From Chloroflexota bacterium (GTDB lineage Bacteria; Chloroflexota; Anaerolineae; JAAEKA01), in contig JAKQCW010000273.1 in the NCBI GenBank assembly GCA_029558955.1, positions 1 to 46,353 on the forward strand: a stretch of 46,353 bases of DNA, read 5' to 3'. The translations under genes and the position numbers were made by a program. Positions 6,670 through 15,470 of the stretch are shown one piece after another (positions within the stretch are counted from its first letter, which is position 1; each line of letters opens with the position of its first letter). The notes beneath the pieces were generated by a model. It made no database searches and was not told the origin of the DNA. It saw only the letters and a list, made by a program, of their open reading frames with translations.

Positions 6670-9048
6670 ATGAACACAACTCAAATTGACCTTGATTTGT
6701 TGCTGCCGGCCATGGATGCCGGCGACGGCTGCGTGCAGATCCTGACCGATCGCCTGGCGGCAACGCGCGGCGTCGAAATGGCGCACATCACGCAGGAGAA
6801 TGGAACGGCCTGCCTGTGCCTGCACTTCGACCCCAACCTGGTGTCGTTGCAGAAGATCCAGCGTCTGGCCCGGCGGGCAGGGGCAGAGATCACCGACCGC
6901 TATCGCCATGAGACGCTCCCCCTCCTGGGCATGGACGCCGCCGACGCAGCTACCGGCCTGACCGAGGTGCTGGCTGGCCTGCCCGGCATGCTCCATGCCC
7001 AGGTCAACTACGCCGCCGGGCTGGCCTTCGTCGCCTATGACAGCCAGCTTCTGACGGCATCCGACATCGCCGCGGCCATCCACCGCATGGGCTACGGCGT
7101 CGGCGGGGCCGCGCCGAAGGCACAAGAGGAGCATGACCACCCCGGCGCGCCCCGCTTTCTGCCTCATTGGCTGCAAGAGCGGTGGACCTACCTGCTGGTC
7201 GGCCTGGCGGGGCTCTTTCTGCTGATCGGCTGGGTGGGCGAAACCTTCCTCGGCATGTCCCCCCAACTGGCCACCTTCTTCTTCCTGCTCTCCTATCTGG
7301 CGGGCGGCTATGACATTGCCACCCACGCGCTGCCTGGCCTGCTCAAGGGCAAGCTGGACACCGACGTGTTGATGCTGGCCGCGGCCTTGGGCGCGGCCAT
7401 TCTGGGCCATTGGGCCGAGGGCGCGTTCCTCCTCTTCCTCTTCTCCCTGGGCCACGCCGGCGAGCATTACGCCCTGGACCATGCCCGCAACGCGGTGCAG
7501 GCGCTGGGCGAGCTGATGCCCAAGACCGCCCAGGTCAAACGCCAGGGGGAGATCAAGTCGATACCTGTGGAAAGGGTGCAGATCGGCGACGTGGTCGTGG
7601 TGCGTCCCGGCGACCGCATCCCGGTGGACGGAACCGTGCTAAGCGGCGCAAGCGGCGTCGATCAGAGCCCGATCACCGGCGAGAGCCAGCCGGCGCCCAA
7701 GGGGCCAGGGGACGAGGTGTTCGCCGGCAGCATCAACCAGGACGCCGCGCTGGAGGTGGAGGTCACCCGGCTGGCCAAGGACAACACGCTGAGTCGGGTG
7801 ATGCAGATGGTGGCCGAGGCGCAAAGCCAGCAAAGCCCCACGCAGCGCTACGCCGAACGCTTTACCTCCCGCCTGGTGCCGACCATTCTCCTCCTCACCC
7901 TGTTGACCATCGTCGTCCCCCCCCTGTTGGGCTGGATGCCGTTGAGCGAGAGTTTCTACCGGGGGATGCTGCTGCTGGTGGCGGCCTCCCCCTGCGCGCT
8001 GGCCCTGGGCGCCCCCGCCGCAGTTCTGGCCGGGATCGGCCAGGCCGCGCGCAATGGCGTGCTCATCAAAGGGGGCGTGCATCTGGAGAACCTGGGCGCG
8101 ACCCGGGCCATGGCCTTCGACAAGACCGGCACCCTGACCGAGGGCCGCTTCGCTGTCACCGACGTGATCGCGCTCAACGGCGTCAGCGAAAGCGCCCTGC
8201 TGCAGGTCGCGGCCGCGGTCGAGGTGCAATCCAGCCATCCGCTGGCCCAGGCCGTGGTGCGCCATGCCCAGGCGCTGGCCTTGCCCTTGCCCCCCGCCGA
8301 CGGCCTGGAGAATGTCAGCGGGCTGGGGGTGCATAGCCAGGTGGCGGGGATGCCGGTCTCCATCGGCTCGCGCCGGCTCTTCGGGGCAGAGGCTGACGCC
8401 GTGCCCCCTGCGGTGCTGCACGCGGTCGATGAACTGGAGCGCCACGCCAAGACAACCATGATCGTCCGGCAGGATGGTCAGTTCATCGGCGTGCTGGGGC
8501 TGGCCGACAGGCCGCGGCCGGGGGTCAAAGAGAACTTGCAGCGGCTGCTGGCCCTGGGCGTCGAGCATCTGATCATGCTCACCGGGGACAACCCGGAGGC
8601 AGCCCAGCGCATCGCCAGCCAGGTGGGCCTCACCGACGTGCGGGCAGGGCTGCTGCCCGAGCAGAAGCTGGATGCCATCGCGGCCTTGCAGCGGGAATAT
8701 GGCAAAGTGGCCATGACCGGCGATGGGGTCAACGATGCGCCGGCCCTGGCGGCCGCCACGGTGGGCATCGCCATGGGCGGGGCCGGCGCCGCGGTGGCGC
8801 TGGAGACGGCCGACGTTGCCTTGATGGCCGATGACCTGAGCAAGCTGCCCTTCGCGGTGGGTCTGAGCCAGGCCAGCCGGCGCATCATCGCCCAAAACCT
8901 GGCCCTGGCGCTGGGGGTCATCATCCTGCTGGTGCTCACGTCGGTGCTGGGTCTGGTGCAGCTCACCGGCGCCGTGATCCTCCACGAGGGAAGCACCATC
9001 CTGGTGGTGCTGAATGCGCTGCGTCTGTTGCGCTATCGCGCCGCCTGA
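6670..9048 (+). CDS. P1B-type heavy-metal efflux ATPase (P1B-4 subgroup)
   Basis: A 792-residue metal-transporting P-type ATPase. Two N-terminal HMA-like ferredoxin folds (about 10-75 and 85-145) lack CxxC; then come membrane helices, an actuator with TGES, and the phosphorylation site DKTGTLTEG (D484), with TGDN and TGDGVNDAP further on. The intramembrane metal motif is SPC (440-442), not CPC, and the last helices carry HEGST (H772). SPC plus HEGxT defines P1B-4 pumps such as CoaT, CtpD and PfeT, which export Co2+, Ni2+ or Fe2+ rather than Cu+ or Cd2+. It is co-transcribed with the upstream D-H-H-H sensor, whose ligand set agrees with Co, Ni or Zn. The substrate cannot be fixed from sequence. 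Confidence 0.9.
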   Translation: MNTTQIDLDLLLPAMDAGDGCVQILTDRLAATRGVEMAHITQENGTACLCLHFDPNLVSLQKIQRLARRAGAEITDRYRHETLPLLGMDAADAATGLTEVLAGLPGMLHAQVNYAAGLAFVAYDSQLLTASDIAAAIHRMGYGVGGAAPKAQEEHDHPGAPRFLPHWLQERWTYLLVGLAGLFLLIGWVGETFLGMSPQLATFFFLLSYLAGGYDIATHALPGLLKGKLDTDVLMLAAALGAAILGHWAEGAFLLFLFSLGHAGEHYALDHARNAVQALGELMPKTAQVKRQGEIKSIPVERVQIGDVVVVRPGDRIPVDGTVLSGASGVDQSPITGESQPAPKGPGDEVFAGSINQDAALEVEVTRLAKDNTLSRVMQMVAEAQSQQSPTQRYAERFTSRLVPTILLLTLLTIVVPPLLGWMPLSESFYRGMLLLVAASPCALALGAPAAVLAGIGQAARNGVLIKGGVHLENLGATRAMAFDKTGTLTEGRFAVTDVIALNGVSESALLQVAAAVEVQSSHPLAQAVVRHAQALALPLPPADGLENVSGLGVHSQVAGMPVSIGSRRLFGAEADAVPPAVLHAVDELERHAKTTMIVRQDGQFIGVLGLADRPRPGVKENLQRLLALGVEHLIMLTGDNPEAAQRIASQVGLTDVRAGLLPEQKLDAIAALQREYGKVAMTGDGVNDAPALAAATVGIAMGGAGAAVALETADVALMADDLSKLPFAVGLSQASRRIIAQNLALALGVIILLVLTSVLGLVQLTGAVILHEGSTILVVLNALRLLRYRAA

Positions 9049-9103
9049 GCACGAAAACCCGCAGCGTGTGGTCGTTCTGCCACAGCCATGCCACATATGG
9101 CGC

Positions 9104-9127
9104 GGAGTCGAGGCTTTAGCCCGGTCT
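9104..9127. repeat. half-site of palindromic repeat family A
   Basis: GGAGTCGAGGCTTTAGCC followed by CGGTCT, nearly identical to the arm at 3726. No inverted partner is visible before the mutase gene. The flanking CCACATATGGCG resembles the outer flank of the other copies. Confidence 0.65.
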
Positions 9128-9237
9128 GATCGATATGAGTCGGGCGATTTCTCCCGGCTATGGGCTGGGCGTGGCCATGCGGGCAAATGCCCCCGCCTTC
9201 CGATATGATCTGAATCATACCTTCGCCGCCTGTCCTG

Positions 9238-9246
9238 TGATACAAT
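9238..9246 (+). promoter_or_regulatory. possible extended -10 for the methylmalonyl-CoA operon
   Basis: TGATACAAT matches an extended -10 (TGnTATAAT) with one mismatch, 52 nt before the mutase ATG. No convincing -35 precedes it. No cobalamin riboswitch is apparent in this leader. Confidence 0.35.
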
Positions 9247-9297
9247 AACTCTGTTGCTGTGAACAGATGCGCAATTCTTCGCCGTGAGGTGCTGACC

Positions 9298-10962
<1,665 letters not shown>

Positions 10963-10963
10963 G

Positions 10964-11434
10964 ATGATCAAACAGCCCAACAGCCGCATGTGTTTCATCT
11001 GCGGCATGAAAAACATCGGCGGCGTCCACGTCTCCTTCTACGAGCCGGGCGACGGCACAGTGCTGGCCCGCTTCACCGGGCAGGAGCAGCACCAGGGCTA
11101 TCCCGGCCGCTTCCACGGCGGAGTGATCGCCGGCATCCTGGACGAGACCCTGGGCCGCGCCATCCGGCTGGAGCACGGCGACGACGTGTGGGGCGTGACG
11201 GTGGAGCTGACCGTGCGCTACCGCAAGCCGGTGCCCGTCGGCGTCGAGCTGCAGGCCGTGGGGCGCATCGTCATCGAGCGCCAACGCGCCTTCGAGGCCA
11301 GCGGCGAGATCTTGTTGCCCGACGGCGAGATCGCGGCCGAGGCGCGCGGCAAATTCGTCAAGCTGGCCAGCTCCGTCGTGGCTCAGTTCGACCCCGAGGT
11401 CGAAGAGTGGCGTGTCTGGCCAGACGAGGAATGA
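10964..11434 (+). CDS. PaaI/4HBT hotdog-fold thioesterase
   Basis: A 156-residue hotdog protein. The N-terminus has the NSRMCFICGMKNIGG motif (CxxC, seen in many single-domain acyl-CoA thioesterases), then GYPGRFHGGVIAGILDETLGRA, the helix that carries the catalytic residue in 4HBT enzymes, and VTVELTVRYRKPVPVG, the central strand pair. It should hydrolyse an acyl-CoA thioester. Lying between mutase and epimerase, it may release CoA from C3/C4 acyl-CoA esters or act as a proofreader, but the substrate is unknown. The ATG at 10964 begins 1 nt after the mutase stop; an upstream ATG at 10949 would overlap the mutase. Confidence 0.8.
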   Translation: MIKQPNSRMCFICGMKNIGGVHVSFYEPGDGTVLARFTGQEQHQGYPGRFHGGVIAGILDETLGRAIRLEHGDDVWGVTVELTVRYRKPVPVGVELQAVGRIVIERQRAFEASGEILLPDGEIAAEARGKFVKLASSVVAQFDPEVEEWRVWPDEE

Positions 11435-11445
11435 CAGGAACCATC

Positions 11446-11850
11446 ATGATCACCAAAATCAACCACATCGCGATTGTCGTCAACGATCTGGACGTCTCCT
11501 TGCAGGCCTATCACGAACTGTTGGGCCTGCCGATCGGTGCGCGCAAAGTCATGGCTGAGCAGGAGGTGGAGATCGCCTTCCTGCCGGCCGGCGACAGCCT
11601 GATCGAGCTGATCACCCCCACCACCGAGGATTCGGGCGTTGCCAAGTACCTGGCCAAACGGGGCGAGGGCATCCACCACATCTGCCTGGAGGTGGAGGAC
11701 GTGGAGGCCACGCTGGCCGAAATGAAAGCCAAGGGTGCGCAGCTCATCAACCAGGAGACCATCCAGGCCGCCGAGGGCCGCGCCTTCTTCCTGCACCCCA
11801 AGGGAACCCACGGCGTGCTGATCGAGCTGCTGCAGGCGGATCCACAATAG
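11446..11850 (+). CDS. mce: methylmalonyl-CoA epimerase
   Basis: A 134-residue VOC-superfamily protein that interconverts (S)- and (R)-methylmalonyl-CoA, supplying the stereoisomer used by the mutase two genes upstream. Family features are the KINHIAIVVNDLD start with its metal-ligand histidine, the FLPAGDSLIELITP strand, GEGIHHICLEVEDV with the second metal histidine, and the final HPKGTHGVLIELLQ with the metal glutamate. ATG 11446 is chosen because AGGAA lies at proper distance; an in-frame ATG at 11431 overlaps the thioesterase stop as ATGA but leaves no room for a Shine-Dalgarno. A strong hairpin follows the gene. Confidence 0.93.
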   Translation: MITKINHIAIVVNDLDVSLQAYHELLGLPIGARKVMAEQEVEIAFLPAGDSLIELITPTTEDSGVAKYLAKRGEGIHHICLEVEDVEATLAEMKAKGAQLINQETIQAAEGRAFFLHPKGTHGVLIELLQADPQ

Positions 11851-11891
11851 CCCCAGCAGCGCGCGGCCAATCTGCGCCGCCCAAGCACTGC

Positions 11892-11926
11892 CAAACTGGC
11901 CCGGTCAACGAGACCGGGCCAGTTTG
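11892..11926 (+). terminator. hairpin terminator of the methylmalonyl-CoA operon
   Basis: A perfect 15-bp stem (CAAACTGGCCCGGTC and its complement) around AACGA, followed by a weak T-rich run (GCTTTC). It lies 42 nt after the epimerase stop. Confidence 0.75.
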
Positions 11927-11952
11927 CTTTCGACGCCAGTTCTCACTATAAT
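11924..11952 (+). promoter_or_regulatory. promoter for the membrane protein-tsaD operon
   Basis: -35 TTGCTT (11924-11929), 17-bp spacer, perfect -10 TATAAT (11947-11952). The -35 sits in the tail of the preceding terminator, so one operon ends and the next begins within about 60 bp. Confidence 0.6.
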
Positions 11953-12025
11953 TTCACGCATTCATCGCTCACCAGCCATTATTCCCAAGCTTACTGCGTC
12001 AGATTATTGCACAAAGGTTTCACCC

Positions 12026-13375
12026 ATGCCTGGACTTATCGACTGGTCGTTCATCCTAACTCTGGTTGTCATCGTGCTGGCCACCTTGACCGGCGCCTAT
12101 CTGCGTGCGCGGCACAGGGACCGCTGCCTGACCGACTTCAACGACTATCACATCACCGTCGAGCGCAAGAACAACCGCGTCATCTGGGGCCAGATGCAGT
12201 TGCAGCCCACCGGCTTCGAGTTGATCTATCGCAGCGACGTGGCAGACGATGGCCACATGGAGACCAGCTACATCTTCTACAAGGATGAATATAGCGACAT
12301 TCAAGCCATCTACCGCTACGCGCGCGACCTGACGCCGGAGTTGCAGGAGCGCCGGGCGCGCAGCGTGGAGAAGTCGCTGCACCCGGGCCTGTTCCGTCGC
12401 GCCCGGCGCTCATTGCGCAACTTTCTGAGCACAGCCGCCGATGCCTTCTCGGAAGCGTTGACCATGACTCTGGGGCGCGTGCGGCGCAAAGGCGCGGCCT
12501 TGGTGACCGACACCAGCCAGACCTACCTGCGCGACATCGGCAAGAACGTGATCGGCTACGTCGGCACCAGCTTCGACCCCCTGCTGGAGAGATTCGTCGG
12601 CAGTCGCGTCGTGATGGAGGTGGTGGAGGACGAGGCGCTTCATGAGCATGTCGGCATGCTCAAGGAATACTCGGCCGATTTCCTGGAGGTGCTGGACGTT
12701 TACTATCCTTTGCCGCAGGAGGTGACGTTGGCCGGCAAGACCGACTACGAGATCGCCGACAAGGTCATCATCACCCTGGAAAATCAGCAGTTGCGCATCC
12801 GCAACGTGGCCGACCAGCCGCAATACCTGGAGCGCATCAAGGTGGGCGAGCAGATCACTGAGATGAACGCCATCATTGCCGGCGGCGAGGAAATCAGCGT
12901 GCAACTGGCGGCCGCCAGCCAGGAGATCTTGCTATTCATGCGCATCGCCTCCCGGCTGGACATGATCGTGCCGCGCGCCCATGCCATGATTCGCCATCGG
13001 GCTGAACGCTACAACCCCGATTCGATCTTCGATGTGGGTCTGGCCCTGGTGCGGCGCGACAATGACGAGCGCGAGATCGAGCGACTGCGCCAGGCGTTGC
13101 GCTATGCCCCGCAGGACGCCATCTCCGCGGCCAAGCTGGGTGAGCACTTGCTGCACAGCGGCGACCTTCGGGAGGCCCACTACTGGCTGTTGGAGGCGCA
13201 GGAACGCAACTATCGCCTGCCTGACCGCGGCAACCGCGTGGCCCAGAATCTGCGCCAGGTGGAACGCCGCATGGAGCAGATGCGCATGGACCAACGCCTG
13301 GCCGAGGAGCTGCGCGTCTTCTCCGTCAACAGCCCTGAACCTGACCGAACGTCCGATACCGGCGTCGACATCTAG
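12026..13375 (+). CDS. membrane-anchored protein of unknown function with TPR-like C-terminus
   Basis: A 449-residue protein with no family that I recognise. One N-terminal membrane segment (about 5-25, WSFILTLVVIVLATL) is followed by a positively charged stretch, so the bulk is predicted to be cytoplasmic. Residues 30-110 look beta-rich (ITVERKNNRVIWGQMQL). The middle (about 150-290) is mixed and contains a VYYPLPQEVTLAGK segment. Residues 350-440 (LRQALRYAPQDAISAAKLGEHLL) read as TPR-like helices ending in a charged coiled coil. ATG 12026 follows AAAGG at eight nt. It precedes tsaD by 12 nt, so the two are probably co-transcribed; the relationship to tRNA modification is unknown. Confidence 0.7.
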   Translation: MPGLIDWSFILTLVVIVLATLTGAYLRARHRDRCLTDFNDYHITVERKNNRVIWGQMQLQPTGFELIYRSDVADDGHMETSYIFYKDEYSDIQAIYRYARDLTPELQERRARSVEKSLHPGLFRRARRSLRNFLSTAADAFSEALTMTLGRVRRKGAALVTDTSQTYLRDIGKNVIGYVGTSFDPLLERFVGSRVVMEVVEDEALHEHVGMLKEYSADFLEVLDVYYPLPQEVTLAGKTDYEIADKVIITLENQQLRIRNVADQPQYLERIKVGEQITEMNAIIAGGEEISVQLAAASQEILLFMRIASRLDMIVPRAHAMIRHRAERYNPDSIFDVGLALVRRDNDEREIERLRQALRYAPQDAISAAKLGEHLLHSGDLREAHYWLLEAQERNYRLPDRGNRVAQNLRQVERRMEQMRMDQRLAEELRVFSVNSPEPDRTSDTGVDI

Positions 13376-13387
13376 CATGAGCCTGTG

Positions 13388-14563
13388 ATGACCCGAATCC
13401 TTGCCATCGAAACCTCATGCGACGAGACCGCGGCCGCGGTGATCGCCGAGGGCCGCTTCATTTTGTCCAACGTGGTAGCCACGCAGATCGACCTGCACCG
13501 GCGCTACGGCGGCGTCTTCCCCGAGGTCGCCTCCCGCCAACACGTGCTCGCCATCAATCCGGTGATCGCAGAGGCGCTGGCGCAGGCTGGCCTGGCCTGG
13601 CACGAGCTGGACGCCATCGCCGTCACCGAGGGCCCCGGCCTGGCCGGCTCGCTGCTGGTGGGGGTCAATGCGGCCAAGGGCCTGGCCTTCATGACCGGTC
13701 TGCCCCTGGTGGCCGTCAATCACCTGGAGGGACATGTCTACTCCAACTGGCTTGAACCGAGGAAGATCGCACCGCGCGCTGAAGCCACAACGGCGAATCC
13801 GCCATCCGAACTGGGGGGCTCAGCATTCGCCCTTCAGTCTTCATCCTTTCCTGTCCTGGTTCTCATCGTCTCCGGCGGCCACACCGAGCTGGTGCTGATG
13901 GAGGGGCATGGCCGCTACCGCCGGCTGGGCGGCACGCTGGACGACGCGGCCGGCGAGGCATTCGACAAGGCCGCGCGGCTGCTGGGTCTGCCCTATCCCG
14001 GCGGGCCGATGGTGCAGCGGGCGGCCCAGGGGGGCGACGCAGGCCGTTTCCCCCTGCCGCGCGCGCTGACGGCAGCCGCCGATGCCGCGCAGCACCGCTA
14101 CAATTTCAGCTTCAGCGGTCTGAAAACCGCCGTGCTGCGGGTGGTGCGGGAGCAACAGGCCGCGCTGGGCGATCCCGCCTGGCCCGAAGGGTATGCGCAG
14201 GGGGTGATGGGGAGAGAGGGAGAGCCTGGCGAGGGCATGGCCGGTGGCAAGGAGCAGACGATTCGGGACATTGCGGCCAGCTTCCAGGCGGCAGTGGCCG
14301 ATGTGCTGGTGAGCAAGACGCTGCTGGCGGCCCAGGACTGCGGCGCGCAGCACGTCTGCATCTGCGGCGGGGTGGCAGCCAACGGCGAGCTGCGCCGTCA
14401 ACTGGCCGAGCGCATGACTCTGCCCTACTCCATCCCGCCCATCTGGCTCTGCACCGACAACGCGGCCATGATCGGCGCGGCCGCGCACCATCGATTCGAG
14501 GCCGGCCTGCGCGCCAACTGGGACCTGGATGTCAAAGCGCGTCTCCCCCTGACCTCCTGGTAG
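13388..14563 (+). CDS. tsaD: tRNA N6-threonylcarbamoyladenosine transferase TsaD
   Basis: TsaD (Kae1/YgjD) transfers the threonylcarbamoyl group to A37 of ANN-decoding tRNAs together with TsaB and TsaE. Visible signatures are [15 protein letters not shown] (residues 4-18), [12 protein letters not shown] (41-52), the metal-binding HLEGH (H112, H116), [10 protein letters not shown] (160-169) and a late [13 protein letters not shown]. The protein is 391 residues, about 50 more than usual. The excess lies in two inserts: about 122-154 (just after the HLEGH helix) and about 270-295 (a Gly/Glu-rich stretch). Both look like surface loops and leave the motifs intact. The stop abuts the convergent metallophosphoesterase stop with 2 nt between them. 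Confidence 0.93.
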   Translation: MTRILAIETSCDETAAAVIAEGRFILSNVVATQIDLHRRYGGVFPEVASRQHVLAINPVIAEALAQAGLAWHELDAIAVTEGPGLAGSLLVGVNAAKGLAFMTGLPLVAVNHLEGHVYSNWLEPRKIAPRAEATTANPPSELGGSAFALQSSSFPVLVLIVSGGHTELVLMEGHGRYRRLGGTLDDAAGEAFDKAARLLGLPYPGGPMVQRAAQGGDAGRFPLPRALTAAADAAQHRYNFSFSGLKTAVLRVVREQQAALGDPAWPEGYAQGVMGREGEPGEGMAGGKEQTIRDIAASFQAAVADVLVSKTLLAAQDCGAQHVCICGGVAANGELRRQLAERMTLPYSIPPIWLCTDNAAMIGAAAHHRFEAGLRANWDLDVKARLPLTSW

Positions 14564-14565
14564 CG

Positions 14566-15429
14566 CTACAGATCCAACACGACCGCGCGCAGGCCGGCCT
14601 TCTGGCTGCCCACCAGCCGGACATCGATGGGGCCGAAGTTGCCGGGCACAGTCCAGTGCCCGGCGTGGTGGATGTGGCCGCTGACCACGTGGGTGACTTT
14701 GGGCATGCGCCGCACCAGCTCGCCCAGGGTGAAATTGCCCGCGTAGGCGCGCATCAAACTCCAAAACTCACTTTCGGGGTGATCGGGCACCGCCTCTTCG
14801 AAGATGGGCACGTGCGTCGCCACCAGCACCTGATCGACGGCCGGATCCGCGGCGGCGCGGCGCAGCCGGCCAGCAAAGCGGCGGGCCAGATAGCGCGCCA
14901 TGGCCATGTCGCTCCAGGGCCAGTCGATGTAGTCCGCGTCATGGTTGACCAGATGCTTCATGCTGCGCAGCGCGGCGTCGTCCAGCTCCAGGTGCGGCGC
15001 GCGGGAGGAGTAGTCATACCAGCCCATGGTGCCGACGATGGCGATGTGACGCTGAAGAAGTCCGACTTCTTCGGAGAAGTCGGACTTCTGATCCAGCTTC
15101 TGCTCGCTGTCCACCGGCAACACCACCACCTCATCCTCCAGCCAGACGAAGCCTTCGGCGCGCGTGGCCTCGGGCAGGGCATGCTCCCACAGCGTTCGGC
15201 TGTCAGCCTCGCCCCGGTACAGATCATGGTTGCCCGCCAGCAGCAGCTTGGGGCAATCCAGCCCCGCAAACAGTTGCAGCGCTCGCCGAAAAAGGCGCAG
15301 CGGATGGCCCACGTCGCCAGCCACCACCAGGCAATCGGGCTGCTGCGCCGCTACCCAGCCGGCAAAGGCCAGGAACTTCTCGCGCTGCGAGGGGCGATAA
15401 TGCAGATCGGCGGTGATGAGGATGCGCAT
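14566..15429 (-). CDS. metallophosphoesterase (calcineurin-like)
   Basis: A 287-residue dinuclear metallophosphoesterase. The metal-binding blocks occur in order: ADLHY (D-x-H) near the N-terminus, VVAGDVGH, LLAGNHDLYRG, VATHVPIFEE and VSGHIHHAGHW. Substrate not predictable: the family includes phosphodiesterases, protein phosphatases and UDP-sugar hydrolases. ATG 15429 begins the family-typical MRILITADLH. Residues about 114-125 (QKSDFSEEVGLLQ) are encoded by a perfect palindromic repeat at 15056-15089 that seems to have inserted in frame between the GNHD and THVP blocks. It is convergent with tsaD. Confidence 0.85.
   Translation of the reverse strand: MRILITADLHYRPSQREKFLAFAGWVAAQQPDCLVVAGDVGHPLRLFRRALQLFAGLDCPKLLLAGNHDLYRGEADSRTLWEHALPEATRAEGFVWLEDEVVVLPVDSEQKLDQKSDFSEEVGLLQRHIAIVGTMGWYDYSSRAPHLELDDAALRSMKHLVNHDADYIDWPWSDMAMARYLARRFAGRLRRAAADPAVDQVLVATHVPIFEEAVPDHPESEFWSLMRAYAGNFTLGELVRRMPKVTHVVSGHIHHAGHWTVPGNFGPIDVRLVGSQKAGLRAVVLDL
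15056..15089. repeat. 34-bp perfect palindrome inside a coding sequence
   Basis: Arms of 15 bp (AGAAGTCCGACTTCT and its complement) around TCGG. Each arm is itself almost self-complementary. It is translated in frame within the metallophosphoesterase as a charged loop. Confidence 0.85.
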
Positions 15430-15470
15430 GGGAATGAGGGACTGGGGAGTGAGGAATTGGGGGTAACTGT

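Noticed and set aside
9049..9297. Cobalamin riboswitch before the B12-dependent mutase
   Set aside because: The leader contains a family A repeat half-site; no B12-box-like conserved segment was found.
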